Positions 51,833-60,472 are shown, counted from the stretch's first letter. The stretch: DNA of 64,000 nt from Nodosilinea sp. P-1105 (GCF_012911975.1 NZ_SMDQ01000016.1:1-64000); one strand, 5' to 3'. The notes: generated by a model not told the origin, from the letters alone. Numbers and translations are program-made.

Positions 51833-52831
51833 ATGAGCATCCTCCAGCCCCCGGTTCAACCGGCATTTCCCCCAGAACCCCCTGCCGCTGACGAGCGTCC
51901 AGTGGTGGTGCAAACTCAGGGGTTAACCAAGGCTTACCGCACTGGTTTTTGGCTGAACCAACGGGTTACCTCCCTGCGGGACTGCTCCCTCACCATCTAC
52001 CAGGGGGAGACCTTTGGCCTACTGGGACCGAATGGGGCCGGTAAGACCACCCTGTTGAAAACCTTGCTGGGTATTGTGCGTCCCACCGCTGGGACGGCTA
52101 CCCTGCTGGGGCACCCGCTGGGGGATAGCCGCGTGAAGCAGCGGATTGGCTATTTGCCAGAGAATGCCTATTTCTACGACTTTTTGACCGGCTGGGAGTT
52201 TCTACACTATACGGCGGGGCTATTTGGCCTGTCACGGGCCGCCCAGCAGCGGCGGATTACGGAGCTATTAGATCTGGTGGGTTTGTCCCAAGCGGCGGCC
52301 AAGAAAAAGCAGTTGCGGCAATATTCCAAGGGGATGATGCAGCGGATTGGTATGGCCCAGGCCCTGATCAATGACCCAGATGTGGTGTTTTTAGATGAAC
52401 CCATGTCGGGCCTTGACCCCACGGGACGGTTTCAGGTGCGGGAAATCATTTTGACCTTGAAGCGAGAAGGCAAAACAATCTTTTTTAACAGCCACATTTT
52501 GTCGGATGTGGAGGTGATTTGCGATCGCATCGCCATCCTCGACCAGGGGGATCTGATTGCCATGGGCAGCTTGGACCAGCTACTGGGTACCGCCGATCAA
52601 TACTTCGTCAAAGGCCGGGGCGGTCACCTGCCAGATCTAGAACCTTGGTTGGATCAACTCACCGTTCAGGGGGATCTCTGGCATGGCCACATCAAAGGCA
52701 ATCCCTATGAGTTTGCCAAGCAGATCCCCCTGGCCGGAGGCCACTTGATTACCTTGCATCAGACCCGACCAACGTTGGAAGAGTTTTTTATGGACCAAAT
52801 TCGCCAGCGTCGCCGCGATCGCCAGTCCTGA
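51833..52831 (+). CDS. ABC transporter ATP-binding protein
   Basis: 332 residues; ATPase of a multi-component exporter of the ABC-2/CcmA type. Walker A GPNGAGKTT is at 65-73, Q-loop YLPENAYFYDFLTGWEFLHY, signature YSKGMMQRIGMAQAL in place of LSGGQ, Walker B VVFLDEPMSGLD and H-loop NSHILSD. The YSKGM signature suits the drug/polysaccharide-export branch with cytochrome-type CcmA relatives. No permease gene is adjacent, so the substrate is unknown. It converges on hflX with a 24-bp gap. Confidence 0.92.
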   Translation: MSILQPPVQPAFPPEPPAADERPVVVQTQGLTKAYRTGFWLNQRVTSLRDCSLTIYQGETFGLLGPNGAGKTTLLKTLLGIVRPTAGTATLLGHPLGDSRVKQRIGYLPENAYFYDFLTGWEFLHYTAGLFGLSRAAQQRRITELLDLVGLSQAAAKKKQLRQYSKGMMQRIGMAQALINDPDVVFLDEPMSGLDPTGRFQVREIILTLKREGKTIFFNSHILSDVEVICDRIAILDQGDLIAMGSLDQLLGTADQYFVKGRGGHLPDLEPWLDQLTVQGDLWHGHIKGNPYEFAKQIPLAGGHLITLHQTRPTLEEFFMDQIRQRRRDRQS

Positions 52832-52855
52832 TTCATCAGGGTGCCCCATCGATCC

Positions 52856-54358
52856 TTAAACTGCGACAGCATAATCTACCAGTTGTACTAGTCGTTGACG
52901 CAGGGTCTCGAGCCCCAAGCGCTCGGTAGCTGAGATAAACAGGGCCTGGGGATATTCTTCGCGGGCGATCGCCAGGGCTTCGCTACTGACCCGATCGGCC
53001 TTATTAAATACCAACAGCATTGGCCCCGGCACAATCGGCATATCCTTTAAAATCCGCATCACCCAGTGGATTTGGTCTTGCCAGGCAGGGTGGGAAATAT
53101 CCACCACATGCAGCAGGGCATCGGCTTCGGTCACTTCTTCCAGGGTGGCCCGAAAGGCATCCATCAGGGACGTAGGCAGTTCCTCGATAAAGCCAACGGT
53201 ATCCGTCAGCACCAGTTGGGTGATCTGGTGGGTTTGGTCTGTGGTGATGGCCAGACGGCGAGTGGTGGGGTCGAGGGTGGCAAACAGTTGGTCGGCGGCG
53301 TATACCTCTGAGTTGGTCAAGGTATTCACTAACGTCGACTTACCAGCGTTGGTGTAGCCCACTACGGCCACTGACGGTAAGTTGTCATCTTGGCGACGGT
53401 GCCGCAGTCGTCCCCGGTGGGCCTGGAGTTGGTTGACCTCCTGTTGCAGCTTGGTAATCCGCCGTTGAATAGCCCGGCGCTCAGTTTCGAGTTTGGTTTC
53501 CCCAGGACCTCGGGTACCAATGCCGCCCCCCAACCGTGACATGGCTCGCCCCCGCCCAGTCAGCCGAGGCATTTGGTATTCCAGTTGGGCGAGCTCAACC
53601 TGCAATTTCCCAGCGGCAGTTTGGGCCCGTTGGGCAAAGATATCCAAAATCAATTCGGTGCGATCGACCACCCGCATGCCCACCTGGTTTTCAAGGTTCC
53701 GCACCTGGACTGGGGACAGATCCCGATCAAAGACAATCAAGTTAGCCCCTACGGTTTGGGCCGCCAAGGCAACTTCCTGCACCTTCCCGGATCCCAAAAC
53801 CGTTTGAGGATGGGGTCGAGGCCGCTTTTGCACCATCGCTTCCAGCACCTCTCCTCCGGCGCTTTCCACCAGCCGCTCTAGCTCCTCTAAGCGATGCAGA
53901 AATTGTTCAGAGGATTGATTCTGGGTTTGCAGACCAACGACTACGACGCGATCGTGGTCGGTATCCACCTGGCGAGCAGTAAAGGCACGGCGAAAGTCAG
54001 CCTCTAGCTCTTCAGTGAACTCTAAAAAGTGTTGGCTCGCCAGGTCATCCAGGGCTGTGGGATCTGACACCACCCAGCGTTGTTCAGGGTGGGGCACCAG
54101 GTGAGCTAGGTACGTGGATTGGATGTAGCCAGTGGCGCCGCCGCCCCGGCGGGTAAAGCCACTACCCGTTAGGGTCAATACTGCAAGCACATCCAGTCGC
54201 TGCAACGCCATGGTGGTCAAGATGGCTTCACTGGGAGGTTCACCATCAAACTGAGTAGCAATACAGCGAATCCCACAGAGGCGCTCATCCCCGTAGCGGG
54301 GCAGTTCTACTGGCGGAATTTGGGTTTGCCGCAAGCTACCTACCCCGACACGAATCAC
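52856..54358 (-). CDS. hflX: GTPase HflX (start uncertain)
   Basis: A ribosome-associated GTPase thought to split or rescue stalled 70S ribosomes. From the GTG at 54358 it has 500 residues. The N-terminal HflX domain holds RPRPHPQTVLGSGKVQEVAL and DRDLSPVQVRNLENQVGMRVVDRTELILDIFAQRA. A helical GTPase-activating stretch with SRLGGGIGTRGPGETKLETE follows. The G-domain has G1 GYTNAGKSTL, G3 DTVGFI and G4 NKAD. The reading frame and the family similarity continue upstream past this GTG, to a point with no canonical start codon; see 54359-54541. The true product is probably about 561 residues. Confidence 0.93.
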   Translation of the reverse strand: MIRVGVGSLRQTQIPPVELPRYGDERLCGIRCIATQFDGEPPSEAILTTMALQRLDVLAVLTLTGSGFTRRGGGATGYIQSTYLAHLVPHPEQRWVVSDPTALDDLASQHFLEFTEELEADFRRAFTARQVDTDHDRVVVVGLQTQNQSSEQFLHRLEELERLVESAGGEVLEAMVQKRPRPHPQTVLGSGKVQEVALAAQTVGANLIVFDRDLSPVQVRNLENQVGMRVVDRTELILDIFAQRAQTAAGKLQVELAQLEYQMPRLTGRGRAMSRLGGGIGTRGPGETKLETERRAIQRRITKLQQEVNQLQAHRGRLRHRRQDDNLPSVAVVGYTNAGKSTLVNTLTNSEVYAADQLFATLDPTTRRLAITTDQTHQITQLVLTDTVGFIEELPTSLMDAFRATLEEVTEADALLHVVDISHPAWQDQIHWVMRILKDMPIVPGPMLLVFNKADRVSSEALAIAREEYPQALFISATERLGLETLRQRLVQLVDYAVAV

Positions 54359-54541
54359 CTGGCCTCGGCGGTTCAGGTAAGCGCAGAGGGGGGAACCCAG
54401 GTCGGTACTAACCGCCGCCAGCCGCTGGGCAAACTCAGGAGTAATAATGCAATTCCCTGGCAGTCGCTGGTGATAGAGCTTTTGTAGCTGCTTGAGCTGA
54501 CTGGGTTTGAGGCCTTTTAGGTTGCCGTAGATGGTGTCGAT
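54359..54541 (-). other. In-frame N-terminal extension of hflX beginning at an ATC
   Basis: The upstream frame reads DTIYGNLKGLKPSQLKQL, then YHQRLPGNCIITPEFAQRLAA, STDLGSPLCAYLNRRGQVIRVG, which is how cyanobacterial HflX proteins begin. Directly before DTIYG the codon is ATC (54541-54539) where ATG is expected. An AGGAG lies 11 nt upstream of it. An in-frame TGA closes the frame 33 nt further up. No ATG, GTG or TTG lies between that stop and 54358. Confidence 0.6.
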
Positions 54542-54582
54542 AGGGTCGATGTCTCCTGCGCTGGGGTGGGATCAATTATATC

Positions 54583-54674
54583 GGGGAGGTGGGGAGGTGG
54601 GGAGGTGGGGAAGTGAAGAGGTGGGGAGGTGGGGAAGTGAAGAGGTGGGAAAGTGAAGAGGTGGGGAGGTGGGG
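54583..54674. repeat. Purine-rich minisatellite (GGGGAGGT / GGGGAAGTGAAGAGGT units)
   Basis: An array of GGGGAGGT units with longer GGGGAAGTGAAGAGGT variants lies just upstream of hflX. It is followed by TTTTGGATTTTGGAC, as in the related arrays. Confidence 0.8.
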
Positions 54675-54720
54675 GAATTTTGGATTTTGGACTTTGGATT
54701 TTGAATTGTTGAAATCGTGG

Positions 54721-54776
54721 GGTGCATTCGCGGTCGGGGCTTGGCGTTGGTAGCCAACCTGGGGCCGCAATGCACC
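54721..54776. repeat. 56-bp palindromic element, second copy
   Basis: Bounded by GGTGCATT and AATGCACC and sharing CAACCTGGGGCCGC with the copy at 6467-6524. The gap 54542-55003 also holds the palindromes at 54812-54839 and 54926-54953 and poly TTTTGAATTTTGAA tracts; it has no gene. Confidence 0.65.
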
Positions 54777-54925
54777 GATGGGAATGGGTGATGGGGTGGA
54801 TGGGTGGATGCGTAGGGGCGAACCGATGTGTCCGCCCTGGCGGGGGAATGGGAGGGGTGGGGAATTTTGAATTTTGAATTTTGAATTTTGGATTCTTCCC
54901 TTTTCGTTTTTCGTTCTTCAGAAGC

Positions 54926-54953
54926 GTAGGGGCGGACCTATGTGTCCGCCCTG
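54926..54953. repeat. Short palindromic element (GTAGGGGCGGACC type)
   Basis: GGGCGGAC, CTATGT, GTCCGCCC: an 8-bp perfect stem. The copy at 54812-54839 is 86 bp away. Confidence 0.7.
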
Positions 54954-55003
54954 AGGGGGGAATGGGTCACGGGAGGAATGCATCTGTTGTGGCTTGCAGG
55001 CTG

Positions 55004-56326
55004 CTAAAGATTGCGATCGCGCAGGAGTTTTTGCCATTCAGCATCCAACTTATCTTTCTGCTCGATCTCTTGATCCACCAGGTCTGTCTCGGTGGTGTAG
55101 GCCAGGTCGTCAGTCCCGACTACGGTTTGACCGGCTAGGGTTTGGGCGAAGGAGAGCTTTTCCTTCACCTCGGGAGCGGGTTGTAGCAGCTGTTCGGCTC
55201 GTTGTTCCCTGGCCTGGTTGCGGGCTTCAATCTTTTTATTTTGCCACTGCACCCAGAAATAGCGCCCCAGGGGAATAGCCAAGAAGGCGGTGCCGTAAGC
55301 TAGTAGCCCCCAGTACAGGGTATTGGCCAGGGCTACAACGCCCCCTAACTCGGCTACCAGAGCCTGGTCTTGTAACAGGTTACCCAGCACCAGCCCTCCA
55401 ATCAGGTTGGCACCACCCAGGCCAATGGCTAGCATAATCTGGCTGGAGCTGGCCTGGCTAAACTGGCGGGGCAACTCTTGCAGAAACTTAGGAATTGACC
55501 GTGTCCGCCCGGCGGCGGCTGTGACTTGTAGCTCGGGAAACTGGTAGACAATCCCCCCCTCTGGGCTCACCTGGGGACGACCATCGAATCGACTTAACAC
55601 TGGCAGCATAAAATCTTCTAGTTCCTGGTCCCAACCCTGGCCTAAATCGCCTAAAAAGGGAGCGATTTGCTCGGCTACGACAGCGCCATCATTGGCTCGA
55701 ATTACCGCTGCGATCGCCTGCCAACGGCGATCGTCTAAATCGGCATTGGGGTTACCATCCCCAAACAAGAAAGAAAACACCGCTTCTAAAAAGTTCAAGT
55801 CGCTGTCAGACCCACCCTGGGCTCTTACCTGACGGCGGGGAGCACGGCGGCGAGGGTTAGGGGAAAACCACCAAAAAATATTGGGGCCAAACCACACCCG
55901 CGGCAGCATCACCATGCCGCCGCCGCCATAGCCACGGTTACGATTATTCCCCTGGCTGCTGGCTGAATTGGCCGCCACCACCAGCGCAATGATGGCCACC
56001 GCAATCAGCACCAACGACAAAATCAGGGCAATGCCAAACGAAACCCGAATCAGGTAAAACAGTACTTGCCAGACTTTCTGCCAAGCGGCTTGCCACCGCA
56101 AACGCCATGATTTACTGAGCAGCACAGCCCGCAGGTTTTTGGGAAAGACATAGGCGATCTCCCCGGCCTCGGATACTTGTAGATGAGCCTGCACATCCGT
56201 CGCCAGGGCCAACACCCCTTGCTGGGCCTCCTGTAGCGATAGGCCCGCCTGGGCGGCCACATCCCCTATGGTGACCCGATAGTCTAAGCGCTCAATGGCC
56301 TGGGTGATCGTTTTAGAATGAGCCAT
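55004..56326 (-). CDS. Conserved cyanobacterial membrane protein, function unknown
   Basis: 440 residues. The first 75 residues form a small winged-helix-like region (DYRVTIGDVAAQAGLSLQEAQQ, then QVSEAGEIAYVFPKNLRA). A membrane segment (about 90-122) and a Gly/Arg-rich stretch follow, then a soluble helical domain (about 175-275) and two membrane segments (about 300-355). The tail is coiled-coil rich. I recall related proteins in plant plastids (Arabidopsis At5g03900 type), but no function is established. Transcribed in the same direction as the CAAD gene 115 bp upstream, so possibly together. Confidence 0.75.
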   Translation of the reverse strand: MAHSKTITQAIERLDYRVTIGDVAAQAGLSLQEAQQGVLALATDVQAHLQVSEAGEIAYVFPKNLRAVLLSKSWRLRWQAAWQKVWQVLFYLIRVSFGIALILSLVLIAVAIIALVVAANSASSQGNNRNRGYGGGGMVMLPRVWFGPNIFWWFSPNPRRRAPRRQVRAQGGSDSDLNFLEAVFSFLFGDGNPNADLDDRRWQAIAAVIRANDGAVVAEQIAPFLGDLGQGWDQELEDFMLPVLSRFDGRPQVSPEGGIVYQFPELQVTAAAGRTRSIPKFLQELPRQFSQASSSQIMLAIGLGGANLIGGLVLGNLLQDQALVAELGGVVALANTLYWGLLAYGTAFLAIPLGRYFWVQWQNKKIEARNQAREQRAEQLLQPAPEVKEKLSFAQTLAGQTVVGTDDLAYTTETDLVDQEIEQKDKLDAEWQKLLRDRNL

Positions 56327-56441
56327 ATACGAGTCCCCTGGTTCCAGGGCTTCCCTCTAATACCTACTGATTAGTATAAAGAGGGAATTCCTAGAACACA
56401 GGGGACGGTAACCGAACACGGCCCAGGTACGTGGTTAGAGA

Positions 56442-56867
56442 TTAGCTTTTACCGAGCACCTGATCACGAATAGCGGCAATATCTTCCAGCAGCTCTTGCC
56501 GATTAGAGGCTTTCAGCAAGTACCGATATAAGAACCAACCGCTGTAGATCAGGCCGATTAGCTCAAAGGTAGGCGCTAGCAGCGGTACGTCGTTGACGGC
56601 TCCTAACAGCGCCAACACCAGCTTAACGGCAATAATGGCCGCAATAATTAAGCCGACGGTGACAATGGGACGCCGATACCGCTTGAAAAACTCAGAAACA
56701 TACTCGGGCAAATCGCCCAGCAGCGCAGAGATCTTTTCCCACACTTGCTTAACCTGCCGAGAGGTTTCTTCGCCGAGGGCAGAGGCGGCAGAATCTGACG
56801 TGTCAGCGGCAACCGGCGGGGTTTCTGGTTCGTTAAAACTCTGGTCTGACTGAAATTCTGTGCTCAT
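56442..56867 (-). CDS. CAAD-domain (CURT1-like) thylakoid protein
   Basis: 141 residues. An acidic disordered N-terminus (about 1-35) leads to an amphipathic helix (RQVKQVWEKISALLGDLPEYVSEFF), then two membrane helices (about 68-90 and 96-116) and a C-terminal amphipathic helix. This is the CAAD fold, related to plant CURT1, which bends thylakoid membranes. Free-standing copies lie in cyanobacterial thylakoids. No aminoacyl-tRNA synthetase domain is attached here. Confidence 0.88.
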   Translation of the reverse strand: MSTEFQSDQSFNEPETPPVAADTSDSAASALGEETSRQVKQVWEKISALLGDLPEYVSEFFKRYRRPIVTVGLIIAAIIAVKLVLALLGAVNDVPLLAPTFELIGLIYSGWFLYRYLLKASNRQELLEDIAAIRDQVLGKS

Positions 56868-57055
56868 GGCTGATGTTCCCAGGGCTTTGCTATAGGGTGG
56901 ACTGAATAATTACGAAACAAGAATACACTACTTCACCCGATTTGCTTTGCAGGTTAGGAGAGTTATAGACCGAATTCTTCCGTTTTTCAAATGTTATGTC
57001 TGTAACTCTCGCCAACCCGGCTTTGAACCCCCTGGCTCAGGGGTAAGCGGCGTGT

Positions 57056-57229
57056 TTACTCGCCAGAGAGCCCTTCCAGGGAATCTAAATAGTTGTAAAG
57101 CCGACGCTGATCGACCACGATCGCAGGATCTGGTGGTAACGATGACTGGCGATCGCGGCACCGAGCAGCCCTGGCCCAACGAATAAACCCTTGATCTTCC
57201 CGACGATCAGCGCGATAGCGTCTGGCCAT
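57056..57229 (-). CDS. Hypothetical small basic protein
   Basis: 57 residues from the ATG at 57229: basic and Arg-rich first half (ARRYRADRREDQGFIRWARA), then DPAIVVDQRRLYNYLDSLEG. The frame runs upstream through repeat sequence without support, so I take this ATG. It lies downstream of folP on the same strand. Protein-like composition and a clean stop favour a gene, but I do not recognise the family. Confidence 0.45.
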   Translation of the reverse strand: MARRYRADRREDQGFIRWARAARCRDRQSSLPPDPAIVVDQRRLYNYLDSLEGLSGE

Positions 57230-57346
57230 AGCTACTCTCAGTATCAACTCTTGTACTATAGCTAATCTTGTATACAGAACATCGCGAGGAATTACGGAGG
57301 GAAGAGGGAAGAGGGAAGAGGGAAAATTTTGAGTTTTGAGTTTTGC

Positions 57347-57435
57347 ACCTCCCCACCTCTTTACCTCCCCCACCTCCCCCATCCCATCCACCCATCCACC
57401 CATCCACCCATCCACCCATCCACTCCCCCCCTCCC
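57347..57435. repeat. Pyrimidine-rich minisatellite abutting the folP stop
   Basis: CCCCACCT-type units, then about five CATCCACC copies. The array touches the folP stop codon at 57436. It is the opposite orientation of the 6.2-kb array and is preceded by a GAGGGAA triplet tract. Confidence 0.8.
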
Positions 57436-58338
57436 CTACGATCGCCAGACCGCATCGGCAACTCGACAGACATCGTGCATTTCAGCCCCATCGTGGACCC
57501 GCAGAATATCAGCCCCATTGGCGATCGCGGCGCAGCAGGTGGCCGCTGTGCCCCAGACCCGTTGTTGTGGATCAGGGCGGTCTAGGATGCCGCCAATAAA
57601 GCTTTTGCGAGAAGGACCCACCAGCACTGGATGCCCCAGCTGGCGAAAGTCTCGCAAGCGACGGAGTAGCTCCAGGTTTTGGGCAAAGGTTTTGGCAAAG
57701 CCCAGGCCAGGGTCAATGGCAATTTGGCTAGGTTTGACCCCCACCGCGATCGCCCCCTCAATCTGGCGTTCCAAGAACTCGTAGATTTCGCCCACCAAAT
57801 CCTGGTAGTCGGTCATCTGCTGCATGGTGGCTGGGGTGCCCCGCAGATGCATCAAGACGATGGGCACGCCCAGGTCAGCCACCGTCGACAGCATGGCCCG
57901 ATCGTAGGTGCCTCCAGAAATATCATTAATCAAGTCAGCCCCAGCTCGAATCGCCGCCCGGGCTACCGCTGAGCGGGTGGTATCGACGGAAATTACCGCC
58001 TGATTTAACACCTCGTCATCATCTCGCCGAATCGCCTCAATTACGGGGATGACCCGGTCTAATTCTTCAGCACGAGAAATGGAGTCGGCTCCAGGTCGAG
58101 TGGACTGTCCGCCAATATCTAAAATGTCAGTACCGTAGTGTACCAGGTGCCGGGCCTGGGCCACAGCCCGCTCGATGGTATTGAACTGGCCGCCATCGCT
58201 AAAGCTGTCAGGCGTAACGTTGAGTATTCCCATCAGATAGGTGCGACTGCCCCAAGTAAACGTGCGATCGCGCAACGTCCAGGGGGAAGGAGCCGTAATC
58301 ACAGACATGGTGGTTGCCCCTGTAGTAACAACAGCCAA
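57436..58338 (-). CDS. folP: Dihydropteroate synthase
   Basis: Joins p-aminobenzoate and dihydropterin pyrophosphate in folate synthesis. 300 residues from the 58338 start; the ATG at 58308 (MSVITAPS) is likelier. MGILNVTPDSFSDGG, DILDIGGQSTRPGA, SVDTTRSAVARAAIRAGADLINDISGG, LMHLRGTPATMQ and PSRKSFIG are the standard blocks. It is the target of sulfonamides. Expression is leftwards, with the small basic gene behind it. Confidence 0.96.
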   Translation of the reverse strand: MAVVTTGATTMSVITAPSPWTLRDRTFTWGSRTYLMGILNVTPDSFSDGGQFNTIERAVAQARHLVHYGTDILDIGGQSTRPGADSISRAEELDRVIPVIEAIRRDDDEVLNQAVISVDTTRSAVARAAIRAGADLINDISGGTYDRAMLSTVADLGVPIVLMHLRGTPATMQQMTDYQDLVGEIYEFLERQIEGAIAVGVKPSQIAIDPGLGFAKTFAQNLELLRRLRDFRQLGHPVLVGPSRKSFIGGILDRPDPQQRVWGTAATCCAAIANGADILRVHDGAEMHDVCRVADAVWRS

Positions 58339-58393
58339 GGGACAGGGATGCCCTTAGCTTCTCTATTGTGAGGGATCGGTGGGGGGTTTTGGT

Positions 58394-58442
58394 GGGGAGG
58401 TGGGGAGGTGGGGAGATGGGGAGGTGGGGAGGTGGGGAGGTG
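58394..58442. repeat. GGGGAGGT minisatellite upstream of folP
   Basis: Six units of GGGGAGGT or GGGGAGAT, followed directly by a diverged copy of the short palindrome (GTAGGGGCAGACCC, 58443-58470). Confidence 0.8.
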
Positions 58443-58470
58443 GTAGGGGCAGACCCAAGTGTCTGCCCTG
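58443..58470. repeat. Short palindromic element, diverged copy
   Basis: GGGGCAGAC ... GTCTGCCC can pair as in the copies at 6392, 54812 and 54926, with compensating base changes that keep the stem. Confidence 0.65.
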
Positions 58471-58587
58471 TGAAGAGATCAGACAGGGGGGTATGGACAG
58501 ACTGTGGGCCAGGGAATATTGCGAGGTTTTAAGGTTTACTGCCCTAAGGGGAACGCGGGGGCTTAAAATACAGACGGTTCAGGTTAA

Positions 58588-58717
58588 GAGATTGTTTGAA
58601 AAAGGTCAGCCCAGGTATAGGTTGCCGCCAAGAGGCCGTAAACCTGCTGAAGTTTGGGGGCATTGGCCTACCCCACAGGTATAGCCTGAGACGCACTTTG
58701 GCTTTTCAAACAACCTC
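58588..58717. mobile_element. MITE-like element in front of psbQ
   Basis: 130 bp with terminal inverted repeats: GAGATTGTTTGAAAA at 58588 and, at the other end, the reverse complement GAGGTTGTTTGAAAA (14 of 15 match). It is flanked by TAA on both sides (58585-58587 and 58718-58720), a 3-bp TNA target duplication of the kind known for IS5-family IS1031-type elements, whose ends begin GAG. It has no coding capacity. It ends 46 bp upstream of the psbQ start, so it probably supplies or separates part of the promoter or leader. Confidence 0.75.
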
Positions 58718-58763
58718 TAAGAGCCCAGGCCATTTTCTAAGCTGTTTTGAGAGAACAATCGCC

Positions 58764-59216
58764 ATGATCATGGGACGAATTAGGCCTCTTTTGGGGGTTG
58801 TATTAGCCGTGATTGCCACCTGCCTAGTCGCTTGTGGCGGCCCAGCCGCTAAGGTTCCCACTACCTACACCCCCGAGGTGTTGCAGCAGGTTGAGCTGTA
58901 CACCCCTGGTGTAGCTGAGTTACGCGATCGCTTTCCGGAGCTAGAAAGCTACATTCAAGACCAGGATTGGGTTGACGTTCAAAGTTTTATCCATGGTCCA
59001 ATGGGCGAATTGCGGACGCGAGTAAACCGTTTGGCCGCTACTCTGCTACCCAAAGACCAGCCCCAAGCTCAGGCCCTGGCTAAAGAGCTGTATGGACACC
59101 TTGAACGCCTGGATGAAGCGGCAGCTAATGGCCAACAGGTGATCGCTGGACAAGAGTACCGCAACGCTCTGGATGACTTTGATAGCTTCCTGAGTTTAGT
59201 GCCCACCTTTGAGTAG
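58764..59216 (+). CDS. psbQ: Photosystem II lipoprotein PsbQ
   Basis: 150 residues from the ATG at 58764 (a second ATG lies two codons on). The lipobox LVACG gives Cys at about residue 20, so the protein is anchored at the lumenal face of photosystem II, where it stabilises the oxygen-evolving complex. The four-helix PsbQ fold is seen in YTPEVLQQVELYTPGVAELRDRF, LESYIQDQDWVDVQSFIHGPMGELRTRV and the final DDFDSFLSLVPTFE. An in-frame extension to 58596 runs through the MITE and is not credible. The MITE sits 46 bp upstream. Confidence 0.93.
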   Translation: MIMGRIRPLLGVVLAVIATCLVACGGPAAKVPTTYTPEVLQQVELYTPGVAELRDRFPELESYIQDQDWVDVQSFIHGPMGELRTRVNRLAATLLPKDQPQAQALAKELYGHLERLDEAAANGQQVIAGQEYRNALDDFDSFLSLVPTFE

Positions 59217-59224
59217 TTCAGCCC

Positions 59225-60337
59225 TTGACCCAGGTTGTGATCGTAGGCTGCGGCGTCGTGGGGGCGGCCATTGCCTACGAATTGAGTTTACACACTAAAT
59301 TTGACATTACTGTCATCGACCAAAACTCCCCGGCCCAGGGATCTACCGGGGCTGCCCTCGGGGTGTTGATGGCGGTGATTAGCCATAAGGTCAAGGGGCG
59401 TAACTGGCGATTGCGAGCCCAGAGTCTAGCCCGGTACCAGACCTTAATTCCTGAGCTAGAAGCCAAGACGGGGCAGTCGATTCCCCACAATACCCAAGGC
59501 ATTCTTAGCCTCTGCTTTGACGCTGAAGCACTACCCCGTTGGCGATCGCTGCAGACTATACGGCAGGCTCAGGGTTATGCCCTAGAGATTTGGTCACCCC
59601 AGCAGGTCATCCGTCGTTGCCCCCATCTGGAGACCTCTGGCCTGGTAGGGGGTATTTATTCGCCCCAAGATTTGCAAGTTAGCCCTACGGCTCTGACCCA
59701 GGCGCTGGTGGCTGCTGCCGCTGCCCATAGGGTCAAGTTTTGCTTGCACCAGCCGGTTACCCAGCTAGAGACTTCAGTGGCTGAGGGACGCTGTACTCGG
59801 GTTCACACCACAGCCCAAACGGTTGTGGCTGATGCGGTGGTGGTGTCGGCTGGCTTGGGGTCAGCGGCCTTATCTCAGGCGCTCAACTGTCCGTTAGCCC
59901 TAGGGCCAGTACTGGGGCAAGGGCTGAAGCTACACTGCGATCGCCCCCTGGGCCATCCTGACTTTCAGCCTGTGATCAATGGCGACGACATTCACCTGGT
60001 GCCCCTGGGTCAGGGGGATTACTGGCTGGGGGCCACCGTGGAATTTCCCCCAGATACGCCTGAGGCCGAGATTCTAGCTATGCAGCCTGAGGCAGCCCGG
60101 CTGCAAGCTATGATCGATGGGGCGATCGCCTACTGCCCAGCCCTGGCAGATGCGACGATTAGCGATCGCTGGTTTGGTTTGCGCCCCCGCCCCCAGGGCC
60201 AAGCCGCTCCGGTGATTCAACCTATGGCCGGGTACAGTAATGTTTGCTTAGCCACTGGCCACTACCGCAATGGTGTGCTCTTAGCCCCAGCCACGGCCCT
60301 AGCGGTGCGCGACTGGCTGGTTGAAAATACCGGTTGA
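59225..60337 (+). CDS. FAD-dependent amino-acid oxidase, glycine oxidase/ThiO-like
   Basis: 370 residues from a TTG start at 59225, 8 bp after psbQ, so the two may be co-transcribed. An FAD-binding GxGxxG variant opens the protein (VVIVGCGVVGAAIAYELS), with the DAO-type SPAQGSTGAALGVL. Later blocks are YSPQDLQVSPTALTQAL, DYWLGATVE, SDRWFGLRPRPQGQ and the C-terminal ATGHYRNGVLLAPATA. These fit the glycine oxidase branch that makes the iminoglycine for thiazole synthesis; thiS and thiE are elsewhere in this window. Another D-amino-acid oxidase activity cannot be excluded. Confidence 0.8.
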   Translation: MTQVVIVGCGVVGAAIAYELSLHTKFDITVIDQNSPAQGSTGAALGVLMAVISHKVKGRNWRLRAQSLARYQTLIPELEAKTGQSIPHNTQGILSLCFDAEALPRWRSLQTIRQAQGYALEIWSPQQVIRRCPHLETSGLVGGIYSPQDLQVSPTALTQALVAAAAAHRVKFCLHQPVTQLETSVAEGRCTRVHTTAQTVVADAVVVSAGLGSAALSQALNCPLALGPVLGQGLKLHCDRPLGHPDFQPVINGDDIHLVPLGQGDYWLGATVEFPPDTPEAEILAMQPEAARLQAMIDGAIAYCPALADATISDRWFGLRPRPQGQAAPVIQPMAGYSNVCLATGHYRNGVLLAPATALAVRDWLVENTG

Positions 60338-60472
60338 ACCCACTAAAGATCCGCCTCAAAATGAAGTACCCGCTAAAGCCGTTACCTCATAACGGGTTCT
60401 CACCTGCGTGGGAATGTCGTTGGGACTTGATTAACTGGCGAGTCCCTTGGCCTAAATCAACGGTTTAAATCA

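Noticed and set aside
58596-58763. N-terminal extension of psbQ
   Set aside because: It lies within the MITE and its translation has no similarity to PsbQ; the lipoprotein signal begins at 58764.
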